Numbered from the stretch's first letter, positions 24,497 through 33,739 are shown. The stretch: 64,000 bases of DNA from Mesorhizobium sp. NZP2298 (GCF_013170825.1 NZ_CP033365.1:2864001-2928000); one strand, 5' to 3'. Notes: generated from the letters alone by a model not told the origin. Program-made: numbers and translations.

Positions 24497-25480
24497 TCAA
24501 TCCTCGTCAATTCCGGCGGACAGCAAGGGCCGCGCGTGAAGATAGTGGGCGGCCCGCCGTTTCGCGTCGATGTCCTTGAAGACTTTCTGGAGCTGGGGCT
24601 CGGTGAGGCCGGCCGCCGCCGCGACCTCATCGCCGGCGATCTCGTGGTTCAGGCCATAGAGGCATAGATCCATCAGGTGATAGGGTAGCGCGAAATAGAA
24701 TTCCTCCTGGCTTTGCGCCATGGAGAAGGTGTCGGTGGTGGGCGCCCGCCGCTGGATTTCCTCGTCCACCCCGAGATATTCCGCGAGTTGATAAACCTGG
24801 GTCTTGTAAAGGTGGACGATCGGCATCACGTCGGCGGTTCCGTCACCCTGCTTGACGAAAAAGCCCTGGTCGTACTCAAGGCGGTTTGGTGTCCCGGCAA
24901 CCGCGTATTTGAGGCGGTCGGCGTGGTAGTATTCCGTCATCTTGCGCAGGCGCTGCTTGTAGTTGGTCGCGGCGACGATCTGCAGGTAGGCGGCAGGCGA
25001 CAGGCGCACCGTGTCGACCTTGCCCTCCGGATCCTGGACCGTGAGCCGGGTGATGTTGAGGCCGTTGCTCTCCAGCACCGATGCGAGCACCAGCTTGCAT
25101 TTCCAGCCCTCCCCATAGTCGGGAACGACGGTCCGGATCGCCTCGATCTGCCGGCTGTAGGCGCCAGTGGCCTCCAGTGCCGGTGCTATGTCCTCCACGA
25201 CGTTTTCAATGCCAAGCTGTGCCGCGACACGGCGGCCAAGTCTCAGCGAGTCGCCGGAGGAATCCCGCTCCGGCATGAACAGTCCCAGGACCCTGTCCTT
25301 GCCGAACGCGTGCGTGCACAAGGTCGCGACGACGGAGCTGTCGATGCCGCCGGAAAGGCCGACAACCACGCCGCGACGATGGAGTGTGCCAAGGACCTGC
25401 GTGCGCAAGGTGTCAACGATGCGATCGATCTCCGCACGAGCATCGAGCAGCAGCGCGTCCTTGCTGAAGTGTGAGATCAC
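24497..25480 (-). CDS. NAD synthetase-like ATP-dependent amidating enzyme
   Basis: A 327-residue protein of the ammonia-dependent NadE family. The ATP pyrophosphatase loop is VVVGLSGGIDSSVVATLC, and YKQRLRKMTEYYHADRL and GTPNRLEYDQGFFVKQGDGT match the nicotinate-adenine-dinucleotide-binding regions; there is no glutaminase domain. It may be a true NAD synthetase, but its place inside an operon with an A-T-TE protein and an AsnB-type enzyme suggests that it has been recruited to form an amide on another substrate. Its ATG overlaps the stop of the A-T-TE gene by four bases, so expression is coupled. Length is above that of short NadE proteins because of an extended C-terminal helix region. Confidence 0.85.
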   Translation of the reverse strand: MISHFSKDALLLDARAEIDRIVDTLRTQVLGTLHRRGVVVGLSGGIDSSVVATLCTHAFGKDRVLGLFMPERDSSGDSLRLGRRVAAQLGIENVVEDIAPALEATGAYSRQIEAIRTVVPDYGEGWKCKLVLASVLESNGLNITRLTVQDPEGKVDTVRLSPAAYLQIVAATNYKQRLRKMTEYYHADRLKYAVAGTPNRLEYDQGFFVKQGDGTADVMPIVHLYKTQVYQLAEYLGVDEEIQRRAPTTDTFSMAQSQEEFYFALPYHLMDLCLYGLNHEIAGDEVAAAAGLTEPQLQKVFKDIDAKRRAAHYLHARPLLSAGIDED

Positions 25481-28227
25481 GTCGATGACAAATCCTCCCT
25501 TTTGCGAGACTCGGCCGGGGAGTAGGTCTGCACAACCGCCCTCTCGATGAGGGGACGGTTGGTGGCAAGATGAGGCTCCACGACAAGGTCGATGTGGTTG
25601 CCGTTGATCGGAACCACGTCCAGCCGTGCCAAGGCGCTATCCCAGCCCAAGGCCCGAGGCATTCCCTCCCGGCGGCATCGAAACAAGGTGCCGGCGATCG
25701 GCAGGGCCGGTTTCGGTGCGTCCAGCCACTGGAAGAAAGACCGCGCCCGCAAGACCTCCTGCAGTTCCAGTTTGGTTCTGAAGCTCGTCGGGTTGAACTC
25801 TCCCTTGGCGGAGCGGTCGAGAAACCTGGCGAGATACGCCTCGCAGCCCATTGCAACGGTGATCTTCGCAAGGGCCCGGCAGGCCATCCGGTGGGCGGAT
25901 ATGCGATTTGTCCGAATGCGATGGAATGTTCGGGTCAGCGTCGCCCACGAGTCGCTCGGCTCGTTCAGAAGGCTCGTGTCGAGGATACCCAGAAACCTGA
26001 CCGGTCGACCGGCGGCCAGCAGCCGTGCGGCAACCTCGAACGCAACCGCGCCCCCAAGCGAATGGCCGAGAAGCCGCACGGGGCCGGCAGGCTGGGCGCG
26101 GCCTATCTGTTCGAGTGCGGCGGCAGCCATGGCGGAGAGAGAGTTATGTCCGTCCAATATCGCGGCGAGGCCGGGGTACCTGATGGGATTGACCCGGGCG
26201 ACTTTGCCCATGGCGGCCGCGAAGGCGGCCAGGCTCGGACCATAGCCGACGGATCCAGGAAACAGGAAAAGAACCGGGGGGTGATGCTTCTTCTCGCGCC
26301 GTTCGCCTGCCTGTGCGGACGCGACCGCCTCAACCATCTCGTTGAAGCTCATTCCGACGGTGAAGGCCTCAAGGCCCAGTTCCTGCCCGATGGCGCTTTC
26401 GATCGCCATGACGCAATGCAGCAGCTGCAGCGAATCTCCTCCCGCCTCGTCCCAGTTTCCCGCCGCAACGCCCGTGTTGAGAACCTGCATCCAAGCGTGC
26501 TGCACGATTTGCCTGGTGTTCAGTTCGCCTCCGGCGGGCGGCGGTCGGGCAGCGGGCGGTCGGGCGGCTGGCGCCGTCTTTCTGTCCGAGCGATCCATTT
26601 GGGTGAGGCTTGCCAGGTCGACCTTTCCGCCCAGCAGGCGCGGGATGGCGGCGATGGTGTGCAACCTCGAGGGACGCAGTGGCGCCGGCAATGTCGTTCT
26701 GACGAGCTGGCGAAGCTCCTCCGCGAAAGCAGCCCCGGCCAAGTGTTTGGGAACCGCGAACGCGATGAGTTCTTTCTCCGGCGTCACGATTGCCACCGCA
26801 TCCGCCACCGAAGGCGCGCCACGCAGGACCCGTTCGAGTTCGGCGGGTTCGACGCGTCGACCATTGATCTTGATCTGGCGCCCCTTGCGGCCGACGACCC
26901 ACAACAGCCCATCATCGTCCAGCCGAACGAGGTCGCCCGTCGCGAAAACCCGAACACCGGGATCGTCCGGATCCGGCCGCGCGGGAACGACGACGCCGTT
27001 CTCCCAGTGGCCAAGCAACACATAGGGGCTCTTGATCAGAAGCTCTCCACTCTCGCCTGTCCCGACACCGCGGTCCGCTTCGTCGACAATGGCGAATGCC
27101 ATCCCGGGAAGCAGCCTGCCAACGGGGACCGACGTGTCTTGCTCCGGCCAGTCCGCCGGCAAGAACCATTGCGAACCGGTGGTCTCGGTCGACGAGTAGC
27201 CGATCTGGATCAGGCACTGGTCCGAAACGGCCTTGCGCAGCAACCCGATGTCCGTCCACGACACCTTCTCCCCGCCGATCCGGGCCACTCTGAGTGAGTG
27301 GAAGGCGTCGGCGGGGGCCTCGGTCAGGAGCGCCCGAAGCAGCGCCGGCACCAGGTAGGCGACCGTCACGCCTTCGGTTTGCAACCGGGCGCGCACCGCG
27401 CGCAGGCCCACCGCCTCCACCTCGAGAAGATGCAACGCGGCGCCCGTCAGCAGCGCGGCCAGAATCTCCCGGCAACCGGCAATCGTGGCCGGCCCGGTCA
27501 GCGGCAGGAACACGTCATCCGCGTTTATATGGCACGCGTCGACATATTGCAGGACCCGCCAGAGCAGGCTGCGTTGGCTGTTGACGATCCCCTTGGGACG
27601 CCCGGTGCTACCTGAGGTGTAAAGCACCATTGCGGGCGCATCGACGGAAACGGGCGGCGGTTGTGGTGATGCCCGCTGAGCGTCCGGCGCGACGCCGGCG
27701 GCAATATCGATCCACAGCACGTCCTGCGCCAGATCGACGGGGCGGCCATTTCCAGAGCCTATGATGGCGCCAAGCCGCGCGGCATTCACAATCTCGATGA
27801 TCCGAGAGCCGGGATCTCTCATGTTGAGCGGGACCGAAGGCCGTCCGGCCGCCATGCTCGCCAGCATTGCCACCGGGTACCAGACCGAGTTGGCCTGAAG
27901 GATCCCGACCGCCTGTCCTTCGGGGACGACGGCAGCAAGACGGCGGGACAGTGTCTCGACAGCCCGGAAAAGCTGGGAGTAAGTCAGGCGGTCGGCACCG
28001 TCGCTGATCGCGAGCTTGTCCGGATATTGCCTTGCGACATTTGCGAGGTGATCGAAGATGGGACTGTCCGCAAAATCGGCGCCCATCCGCTGATAGTGGC
28101 GCCAGACAGGCCCACCCTCGTCAAGAGCATATTCGGGCACGTCAGACCATCCGCGGGGTGTCGGTGGTCGACAATCCTCCCGTAGATCCTGATCCACTGC
28201 TTCCGATTGCAAATACGCTGGAGACAT
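25477..28227 (-). CDS. NRPS-like adenylation-carrier-thioesterase protein
   Basis: A 916-residue three-domain enzyme. Residues about 60-560 are an adenylation domain (VLYTSGSTGRPKGI, GYSSTETTGSQW, ATGDLVRLDDDGLLWVVGR, GRQIKINGRRVEPAELE). A Pro/Ala-rich linker (APAARPPAARPPPAGG) leads to a carrier domain with the phosphopantetheine serine in EAGGDSLQLLH near residue 597. A type I thioesterase follows (about 665-910) with LFLFPGSVGYG, the nucleophile GHSLGGAVAF near 722 and the probable histidine in NGNHIDLV. There is no condensation domain, so the protein likely activates one acid and releases it as a free, cyclised or transferred acyl product. First gene of the five-gene operon; a hairpin covers its start codon. 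The activated substrate is not predictable here. Confidence 0.9.
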   Translation of the reverse strand: MSPAYLQSEAVDQDLREDCRPPTPRGWSDVPEYALDEGGPVWRHYQRMGADFADSPIFDHLANVARQYPDKLAISDGADRLTYSQLFRAVETLSRRLAAVVPEGQAVGILQANSVWYPVAMLASMAAGRPSVPLNMRDPGSRIIEIVNAARLGAIIGSGNGRPVDLAQDVLWIDIAAGVAPDAQRASPQPPPVSVDAPAMVLYTSGSTGRPKGIVNSQRSLLWRVLQYVDACHINADDVFLPLTGPATIAGCREILAALLTGAALHLLEVEAVGLRAVRARLQTEGVTVAYLVPALLRALLTEAPADAFHSLRVARIGGEKVSWTDIGLLRKAVSDQCLIQIGYSSTETTGSQWFLPADWPEQDTSVPVGRLLPGMAFAIVDEADRGVGTGESGELLIKSPYVLLGHWENGVVVPARPDPDDPGVRVFATGDLVRLDDDGLLWVVGRKGRQIKINGRRVEPAELERVLRGAPSVADAVAIVTPEKELIAFAVPKHLAGAAFAEELRQLVRTTLPAPLRPSRLHTIAAIPRLLGGKVDLASLTQMDRSDRKTAPAARPPAARPPPAGGELNTRQIVQHAWMQVLNTGVAAGNWDEAGGDSLQLLHCVMAIESAIGQELGLEAFTVGMSFNEMVEAVASAQAGERREKKHHPPVLFLFPGSVGYGPSLAAFAAAMGKVARVNPIRYPGLAAILDGHNSLSAMAAAALEQIGRAQPAGPVRLLGHSLGGAVAFEVAARLLAAGRPVRFLGILDTSLLNEPSDSWATLTRTFHRIRTNRISAHRMACRALAKITVAMGCEAYLARFLDRSAKGEFNPTSFRTKLELQEVLRARSFFQWLDAPKPALPIAGTLFRCRREGMPRALGWDSALARLDVVPINGNHIDLVVEPHLATNRPLIERAVVQTYSPAESRKREDLSST

Positions 28228-28252
28228 TCAGAGCCCCACCAAGCTGAATGTC
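28223..28252 (-). promoter_or_regulatory. hairpin over the start codon of the A-T-TE gene
   Basis: Perfect 9-bp arms (GACATTCAG at 28223-28231, CTGAATGTC at 28244-28252) with a 12-base loop. In the minus-strand mRNA the purine-rich GGTGGGG (the likely ribosome-binding site) is in the loop and the AUG is in the stem, which would suit translational control or binding of a dimeric regulator. Confidence 0.5.
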
Positions 28253-28575
28253 GACCATCGCTCGCCACCGGAATCTTTTCATCAATCATTCGGATGATGC
28301 CTCGATCTTGACCGGACAGCTTCTTCCCGATCGGCCTTCGCCGGAAGTACTCTAATGCCCTCCGGCAACAGCCGGGTCCGCCCCAAGGTCCCCGGCGGCG
28401 AGACGTTTGCCCAGGACCAATGCCGCCTGTCTCCGGGGGCAGGAACCCATGAGCCCTCCCGGGAGTCCACGGGTCTGAACAGTCATTCAAATGAATGTTG
28501 GTGGGGTTTGTAATCTGGCTAAGGTTCGAGTCGCAGGTGAGTGACTGCCTGCTTGGAGACGCTGGGCATTTCGGC
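28253..28575. promoter_or_regulatory. divergent control region of the biosynthetic operon
   Basis: This 320-base stretch separates the operon from the divergent kinase-like gene and must hold promoters for both. At 28484-28497 is the dyad CATTCA-AA-TGAATG, followed at 28498-28506 by TTGGTGGGG. The same TTGGTGGGG follows CATTCAGC in the opposite direction at the A-T-TE start, so the two sides share a signal. No gene is evident inside. Confidence 0.4.
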
Positions 28576-29307
28576 ATGATCATCGAGTTGTTTGGGCCGC
28601 CTGGTGCAGGCAAGACCACACTTCTTCGCGGCCTCTGCCAGGGGATGGCGAAGCAAGGCATCAACGTCAAGACAGTGAACGGCTATCGCCTGATTGAATA
28701 CGGGTCGGCCCAGGATGACGGCCCGGAGGTACGCCATGGCATTGGGCGTATCGGCAGAAAGATCGCCACCTCGGGTCCTGTCTTGCTATCGACCTTGCCA
28801 AGGGACGGGGTAGCGGCGCGGCTTCTGGCGTCAATCCCCCTGCGGAGCCTCACATGGTCGTGGCGCATGAAGGTCGACATCGCCCTGCTATGCGAGTCCT
28901 GGCGCAAAGCGCAGGAATCGGAAGGTTACTTCATTTTCGAGGAAGGCCTGATCCAGGCTTTGTGTGCGCTGGTTCTGCTGGCGCGCACTCCAAGCATCGA
29001 CGCGGTTCGTGACACCCTGGCGTTCCTGCCGCGACCGGATGTCCTTATCCAAATCGATGCGCCGCAGGAAACCTTGCGCCGCCGTCTTATGGACCGCCAT
29101 GCCGGGCAACCGCTGATCGAGGTCCTCCTGTTCGAACTCGGCGTGGACAGGGGCTTGAAGCAAGCCAATATATCGAGGGAGGTGGGCGAATGCTTGCGCC
29201 AGGACGGATGGCCCTTGATAAAAGTCAACGGCGCCGACCCTCACGATTTCGACAGGATCATCAAGCGAATCCTGGGAGAGCATGTCAATGAGACCGCCGT
29301 GGCGTGA
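28576..29307 (+). CDS. P-loop NTPase, probable small-molecule kinase
   Basis: A protein of about 243 residues with a Walker A motif at the very start (IIELFGPPGAGKTTLLRGLC) and, near the middle, GYFIFEEGLIQAL, which fits an acidic Walker-B/DxD-like position. A later DVLIQIDAPQETLRRRLMDR is the strand and LID-like Arg-rich region of the nucleotide-kinase/adenylylsulfate-kinase group. I chose the ATG at 28576 because the motif begins there; an in-frame ATG at 28495 would add 27 residues without similarity. The gene is divergent from the A-T-TE operon and may belong to the same pathway, for example phosphorylating its product. Function not known. Confidence 0.7.
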   Translation: MIIELFGPPGAGKTTLLRGLCQGMAKQGINVKTVNGYRLIEYGSAQDDGPEVRHGIGRIGRKIATSGPVLLSTLPRDGVAARLLASIPLRSLTWSWRMKVDIALLCESWRKAQESEGYFIFEEGLIQALCALVLLARTPSIDAVRDTLAFLPRPDVLIQIDAPQETLRRRLMDRHAGQPLIEVLLFELGVDRGLKQANISREVGECLRQDGWPLIKVNGADPHDFDRIIKRILGEHVNETAVA

Positions 29308-29781
29308 CCAGGACGATAAAGCCAAATCACCGGATAGCAGCATTTCAGGATTTGAATAGTCGCATGGTTCGAGCCCCCGGAGCGATCTGGCGGGGCTGTA
29401 TCTCGTACCGATTTTACCGGCGGCGACAGTCTCCGCGCATGGCCGGACGGACTCCCGACCGGACTGCGCAGGCCGCTCGGGCGCCTCAGGCCCGATTTAG
29501 GTCGACACATGTCGGTTGTCGGCCCAAGCACCCCGTCACAACAAGAAAGTTCGCCTCTCGCGCAATGCCGCCGCGATGGCGGCAAGGCCGTCCCCGCTCC
29601 CTCGTCCGCCGACGTGGTTCGCATCGGCCGTGGCGCCTTCGACGGTCAGGTGACCTTGCTTAAAACCTCGTTCTTGGGCTGAATGCCTGGATATTCGCCA
29701 CGTTGCCGAAACAAGTGAAACAGGGTTCGCCTCCGCGCTTCGGCCTGCCGGGCGCGACAGTCATCGAAGGAGAGCATTGTG
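29308..29781. other. intergenic region with a possible 57-codon frame
   Basis: No firm gene. On the plus strand an ATG at 29509 opens 57 codons to a TGA at 29680-29682; the product would start MSVVGPSTPSQQESSPLAQC and end VTLLKTSFLG. It has no clear ribosome-binding site and no recognised motif, so it is only a possibility. Confidence 0.2.
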
Positions 29782-30195
29782 ATGAACGAAGCCAGTCCAA
29801 GGCCTCTCGCGGAAATCGCCAGCTATCACGCCCACATCTACTATGACGGAGAGACCGAGCGGCAACGCGCCGAATGGCTGCGTCTTCGCATCGGCGAGCG
29901 TTTTCGCGTACGCCTGGGCAATTGGCACGACGGGAAAGTCGGCCCGCATGACCAGGCCATGTACCAGGTCTCCTTCGCCAACGAGATTTTCGGCACGCTC
30001 GTTCCTTGGCTGATGCTGAACCATGGCGGCTTGAGCATCCTCATCCACCCGAATACGGAGAACCCCAAGCGCGACCATCTGGTCGATCCAGTCTGGATCG
30101 GCCGGCCGCTGGGGGTGCATGGCGACGTGCTTCCGGACGACCATGAGGCGGAAGAGCCGCTGGAGCCGAACACCGAGCCGTCGCTGCCGGCATAG
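29782..30195 (+). CDS. DOPA 4,5-dioxygenase-like protein
   Basis: A 137-residue cytosolic protein of the DOPA 4,5-dioxygenase family (small vicinal-oxygen-chelate-like proteins that in fungi and plants open catechol rings). The histidine-rich motifs [52 protein letters not shown] and [13 protein letters not shown] are the conserved family segments that include the iron ligands. It has a GGAG ribosome-binding site; a GTG directly precedes the ATG and could also start. The C-terminal tail is acidic and Pro-rich. The bacterial substrate is unknown. The gene is single, with no pathway neighbours. Confidence 0.85.
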   Translation: MNEASPRPLAEIASYHAHIYYDGETERQRAEWLRLRIGERFRVRLGNWHDGKVGPHDQAMYQVSFANEIFGTLVPWLMLNHGGLSILIHPNTENPKRDHLVDPVWIGRPLGVHGDVLPDDHEAEEPLEPNTEPSLPA

Positions 30196-30223
30196 ACCGG
30201 CGTCGGTTCCACGCAGCTTCGCA

Positions 30224-30319
30224 GGGCTTACCAGCGATGGCCACAGGGCTTATCTGGAGGCTGTTGAAGGGCCATTCGGTGGCGACATCGACTACGCCAT
30301 GCTGATCAAGCTTTACGGC
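30224..30319 (+). pseudogene. IS1-type transposase remnant
   Basis: One frame reads GLTSDGHRAYLEAVEGPFGG followed by DIDYAMLIKLYG, a segment characteristic of IS1-like transposases around the second catalytic aspartate region. The similarity stops on both sides, there is no start codon in place and no inverted ends were found, so it is a decayed fragment. The following 220 bases up to the response-regulator gene hold nothing else that I can support. Confidence 0.55.
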
Positions 30320-30546
30320 GCGTCGCCTGCCGGTGCACCCGCTTTATCTCGGCGGGTAGGGCCCACCTCAGCCGGCGCGCTTCCAGCAGGCGATGAAATG
30401 GCCCGTTTCAACTTCCCGGGCGATAGGTTCGGCCTCGAGGCAGCCGACATCCGCCAGCCGCCATCATCTCGCTGGTGATGGCCACCAACCTCATCGCGCA
30501 AGGCATCGGCGTCTTCGAGAACAGCGACAAGTGAGTCGTAGAGGGT

Positions 30547-30915
30547 CTAGTCGAGCAGGCCCTGGATGGTGGCTGCAACCGCCGCGGCCTCATAGGGCTT
30601 GGGTAGAAAGACGCCGCCGCTCGGCATCGCGTTCCGCGCCGGCTGTTGCTTGCCCGAGGTGACGATGATCTTGACCGGGGGCCAGCGGTCGCGCACGGCG
30701 GCGGACAGACGCAGCCCGTCCATGGAACCGGGCATGTCGATGTCGGTGAACAGGATGCCGATGTCCTGATGGGTCTCCAGCAGGCTGATCGCCTGGTCCG
30801 CATTGCTGGCTTCGAGCACATCGTATCCCGCCTCGCGCAGTTCGTCGGCGATGGCGAACAGCAAAAAGGCTTCGTCTTCGACAACGAGGACGGTGACGGG
30901 GCTCTGAGTGGTCAT
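30547..30915 (-). CDS. single-domain response regulator
   Basis: A 122-residue receiver-only protein. The acidic cluster VVEDEAFLLFA, the phosphoacceptor aspartate in LFTDIDMPG (about residue 58), the conserved Thr/Ser in IIVTSGK and the lysine in FLPKPYE are all present, so it should be phosphorylated. It has no output domain and probably acts by protein contacts or as a phosphate sink. It starts 16 bases after the stop of the HWE-family sensor kinase gene on the same strand, so it is the likely partner of that kinase. Confidence 0.92.
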   Translation of the reverse strand: MTTQSPVTVLVVEDEAFLLFAIADELREAGYDVLEASNADQAISLLETHQDIGILFTDIDMPGSMDGLRLSAAVRDRWPPVKIIVTSGKQQPARNAMPSGGVFLPKPYEAAAVAATIQGLLD

Positions 30916-30931
30916 GGCATGCCCTATGTAG

Positions 30932-33199
30932 TCAGTACGGTGCTGTCGGCAACTGGGGTGCCGGTGCGTTCAACACGCACTCAACGCCGTCGGGGTGGTA
31001 ATCGATCCGCACGGTTCCGCCGAAGTCGGTGCCGAAGACCCGCTCGATCAGGAAGCGGCCGAAGCCGCGCCGGCTGGGCGGCGTCACCGGCGGACCGCCG
31101 CTCTCGCGCCAGCGCCAGATCAGCCTGATGTCGCTGGGCCTGTCTTGCGATGGCTGCAGCGACCATTCGATCGACACCTTGCCGCCCGGTGTCGACAATG
31201 CGCCGTATTTCAGCGCATTGGTGGCGAGCTCGTTGACGGCGAGCGCCAGCGTCAGCGCCATCTTGGGATTGATCGGCAGCGCCGGGCCGGAAATCGAAAT
31301 CTGTTCGAGCGGGAAGGTGGCGACGGTGTTGTCGACCACCTCGCGGATCGAGGCACTGGTCCAGCGGGTCTTGTTCAGGATGTCATGGGCGTTGGCCAGC
31401 GCGCGCAACCGTTCGTTGAAGGTGGCGCTTGCGGTGGCGATGTCGGTGTTGCGCAGCGTCTGCGAGGCGATGGCCGCGACCATCGCCAGGATGTTCTTGA
31501 TGCGATGTTCAAGCTCGTGGGTCAGCAGTTCCTGCCGCGCCTGCGCCTCGCGCCGGTCGGTGACATCCTGCATGACGCCGAACATCTTGACCGGCTTGCC
31601 GGTCTCGTCGTGGACGAAATCGATGTGACGCGACAGCCAGCGCAACTCGCCGGTGTCGGGCCGCCGGATGCGGTATTCCACCGCTGGCACGGCGGTGCCA
31701 TTTTCACGCGTTTCCTGGTTGGAGCGGATATCCTTGTCGTCGGGAATGACGATGTTTTCCAGCACGCTGATGTGCACGCTGTCGCGCGGCGATAGCCCCC
31801 AGAGACCCCAAAAACCCTCGGAGCCGACCACGGTTCCGCTGGCAATGTCGAGTTCGAGTGCCGCGATGCCGGCTGCATTCTGCGACAGCTGCAAGCGACG
31901 CTCGCTCTGCAGCAGGGCCTGCGCCGCCTGCTTCTGCTCGTCGATATCGGTGTTGGTGCCGATCCAGCGCACGATGGCGCCGTCGGTATCGCGGATCGGA
32001 ACGGCACGCGCGATGAACCAGCGATAGATGCCGTCATGGCGACGCAGTCGGAACTCGGTCTCGTAGAATGTGCCGGCGGCCGCCGTCTGCCGCCACTTCT
32101 CCGAGGCCGCGACGATGTCGTCGGGGTGCACGATATCGGCCCAGCCATCACCGTCAAGTTCGCCCGGCTTGGCGCCGGAATAATCGTAGACACGCGGGTT
32201 GAACCAGTCGAGCAGTCCCTCCGGCGTGGCTGTCCAGACATGGTTGGGCATCGCCTCGGCGAAGGTGCGGAACTGCGTCTCGCTCTGGCGCAGCGCCTGT
32301 TCGGCAATCAGCCGGTCGGTGACGTCGACACCTTGCACGAAGATGCCGAACACCTCGCCCGCGGGGTTGCGCACCGGCTGGTAGACAAGATCGATGAAGC
32401 GGTCTTCGATCGCCGCGCCCGGCGTGCGCTGCAACTCCGCCTTCAAGGCGTAGCCAATGAATGCCTCACCGCTGGTGAAGACCCGGTCGAGCAGTTCGAA
32501 GAAGCCCTGGCCCTCTATCTCCGGCAAGGCCTGGCGGATCGGCAGGCCGATGATGTCGCGGTGGCCGACGAGTTGCATATAGGCGGCATTGGTCAGTTCG
32601 ACGACATGCTGCGGACCGGACAGCATGGCCATGAAACCCGGTGCCTGTTCGAACATCTGGCGCTGGCGGTCGCGCTCGCCGGCGCGCCAGCGCTCGGCGG
32701 CGACCTTGGCGGTCGTCTCGATGACGATGGCGATGACGCCGGCCGGCTCTCCGCTTTCGTCGAGCACTGGTGAATAGTCGAGATCAAGCCAGACCTGCTC
32801 GGGCTTGCCGGTGCGGTTCAGCGTCAGCACCTGTTCGCGATAGGCAAGCGTGCCGCCGTTGCCCAGGCACACCTTCATGATGTTGTCGTTGAAGTCGGCC
32901 ACCTCGGGCCAGCCTTCGCGCACTTTCGAGCCGAGCAGTTGCGGATGGCGGCCGCCGGCGAATTCCGAATAGCCGTCATTGTAGATCATGACGCCGTCCT
33001 CGCCCCACAGCATGACGATCGGCACCTTGGAGCGCAGGATCAGCGACACCGCTGTCTTCAGGCTCTGCGGCCAGCCCCCGATCGGTCCGATCGACGTCGA
33101 GGCCCAGTCGAACGCGGCGATCAGGCGGCCAAGCTCTCCGCCGCCCGACAGGAAAGCGAGATGAGGATTGCCTACGGTCGCTGTGCTGGTTTGCGGCAT
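30932..33199 (-). CDS. PAS-domain HWE-family sensor histidine kinase
   Basis: A 755-residue soluble kinase. It has an N-terminal GAF/PAS-like region, then about three further PAS repeats with PAC ends (for example IVRWIGTNTDIDEQKQA and GVMQDVTDRREAQARQ), and a C-terminal HWE/HisKA_2-type core. The phosphoacceptor motif is HELEHRIKNILAMVAAIA near residue 561, the N box is ALAVNELATNALKYGAL, and RGFGRFLIERVFG follows. No membrane segments are seen, so it senses a cytosolic signal, possibly light, redox or a ligand. Downstream is its probable receiver partner. This kinase family is abundant in rhizobia. Confidence 0.92.
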   Translation of the reverse strand: MPQTSTATVGNPHLAFLSGGGELGRLIAAFDWASTSIGPIGGWPQSLKTAVSLILRSKVPIVMLWGEDGVMIYNDGYSEFAGGRHPQLLGSKVREGWPEVADFNDNIMKVCLGNGGTLAYREQVLTLNRTGKPEQVWLDLDYSPVLDESGEPAGVIAIVIETTAKVAAERWRAGERDRQRQMFEQAPGFMAMLSGPQHVVELTNAAYMQLVGHRDIIGLPIRQALPEIEGQGFFELLDRVFTSGEAFIGYALKAELQRTPGAAIEDRFIDLVYQPVRNPAGEVFGIFVQGVDVTDRLIAEQALRQSETQFRTFAEAMPNHVWTATPEGLLDWFNPRVYDYSGAKPGELDGDGWADIVHPDDIVAASEKWRQTAAAGTFYETEFRLRRHDGIYRWFIARAVPIRDTDGAIVRWIGTNTDIDEQKQAAQALLQSERRLQLSQNAAGIAALELDIASGTVVGSEGFWGLWGLSPRDSVHISVLENIVIPDDKDIRSNQETRENGTAVPAVEYRIRRPDTGELRWLSRHIDFVHDETGKPVKMFGVMQDVTDRREAQARQELLTHELEHRIKNILAMVAAIASQTLRNTDIATASATFNERLRALANAHDILNKTRWTSASIREVVDNTVATFPLEQISISGPALPINPKMALTLALAVNELATNALKYGALSTPGGKVSIEWSLQPSQDRPSDIRLIWRWRESGGPPVTPPSRRGFGRFLIERVFGTDFGGTVRIDYHPDGVECVLNAPAPQLPTAPY

Positions 33200-33595
33200 G
33201 GAGTCCCGGATCGGTCAGCGTTGTTCGAGGGTCGATTGATGGCTAACGTGTCAGATTCTGTGGATCGTTCGCTTTATGCCGGCCCACACGACATCGCGGC
33301 GCGGGCGCGACCGTGGGCCATGACGGACAGCAGCTGGCGAGATGTGAACAGGCATTTCCTCCCCGATCGCCACAACCCCGGTACTGGCCCTTCGGTTCCC
33401 GGTGCTGCCGATTTTCCTTCGACAGGGTTGTCGGATCGAGGCGGGAAAGCCGGCTATTTGATCTAATTTCTTTGCAGGCGGTTAATTCGGCCATGCTGTT
33501 AATAAGTGTATTCTAATGCATGTTCACCGGAACCGCGTGGCGGTTTCGCGATAAGGACATGCGCGAAACTGATTGGTTTGGCGCGGGGTACGCAA
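33200..33595. other. intergenic region upstream of the kinase
   Basis: About 400 bases between the divergent sensor kinase gene and a small membrane protein gene. Open frames exist on both strands but have shadow-like composition and no good start sites. The AT-richer segment near 33465-33520 is a plausible promoter for the small gene. Confidence 0.3.
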
Positions 33596-33739
33596 ATGAC
33601 CAAGAATCTCGGCAATGCACGCTATGTGCCGCCCAAGGACACAAAAGCGTCCTTCTTCAGCAAGGCCGCGCCGGCGCTGTTCCCGCTGGTCGTGGCGGCG
33701 CTGGGCTACATGATCGGGCGGCAGTTCTTCGGCATATAG
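33596..33739 (+). CDS. 47-aa membrane peptide
   Basis: A short protein (starts MTKNLGNARYVPPKDTKASF) with one C-terminal hydrophobic helix (ALFPLVVAALGYMIGRQFFGI). A purine-rich GGGG lies eight bases before the ATG. The N-terminus is charged and probably cytosolic. No family recognised; the length, composition and helix make a real gene likely. It is convergent with the antiporter gene. Confidence 0.5.
   Translation: MTKNLGNARYVPPKDTKASFFSKAAPALFPLVVAALGYMIGRQFFGI

Noticed and set aside
23144..24667. 507-codon plus-strand frame over the asparagine synthetase gene
   Set aside because: Antisense shadow; the minus-strand gene has all asparagine synthetase motifs including the N-terminal cysteine.
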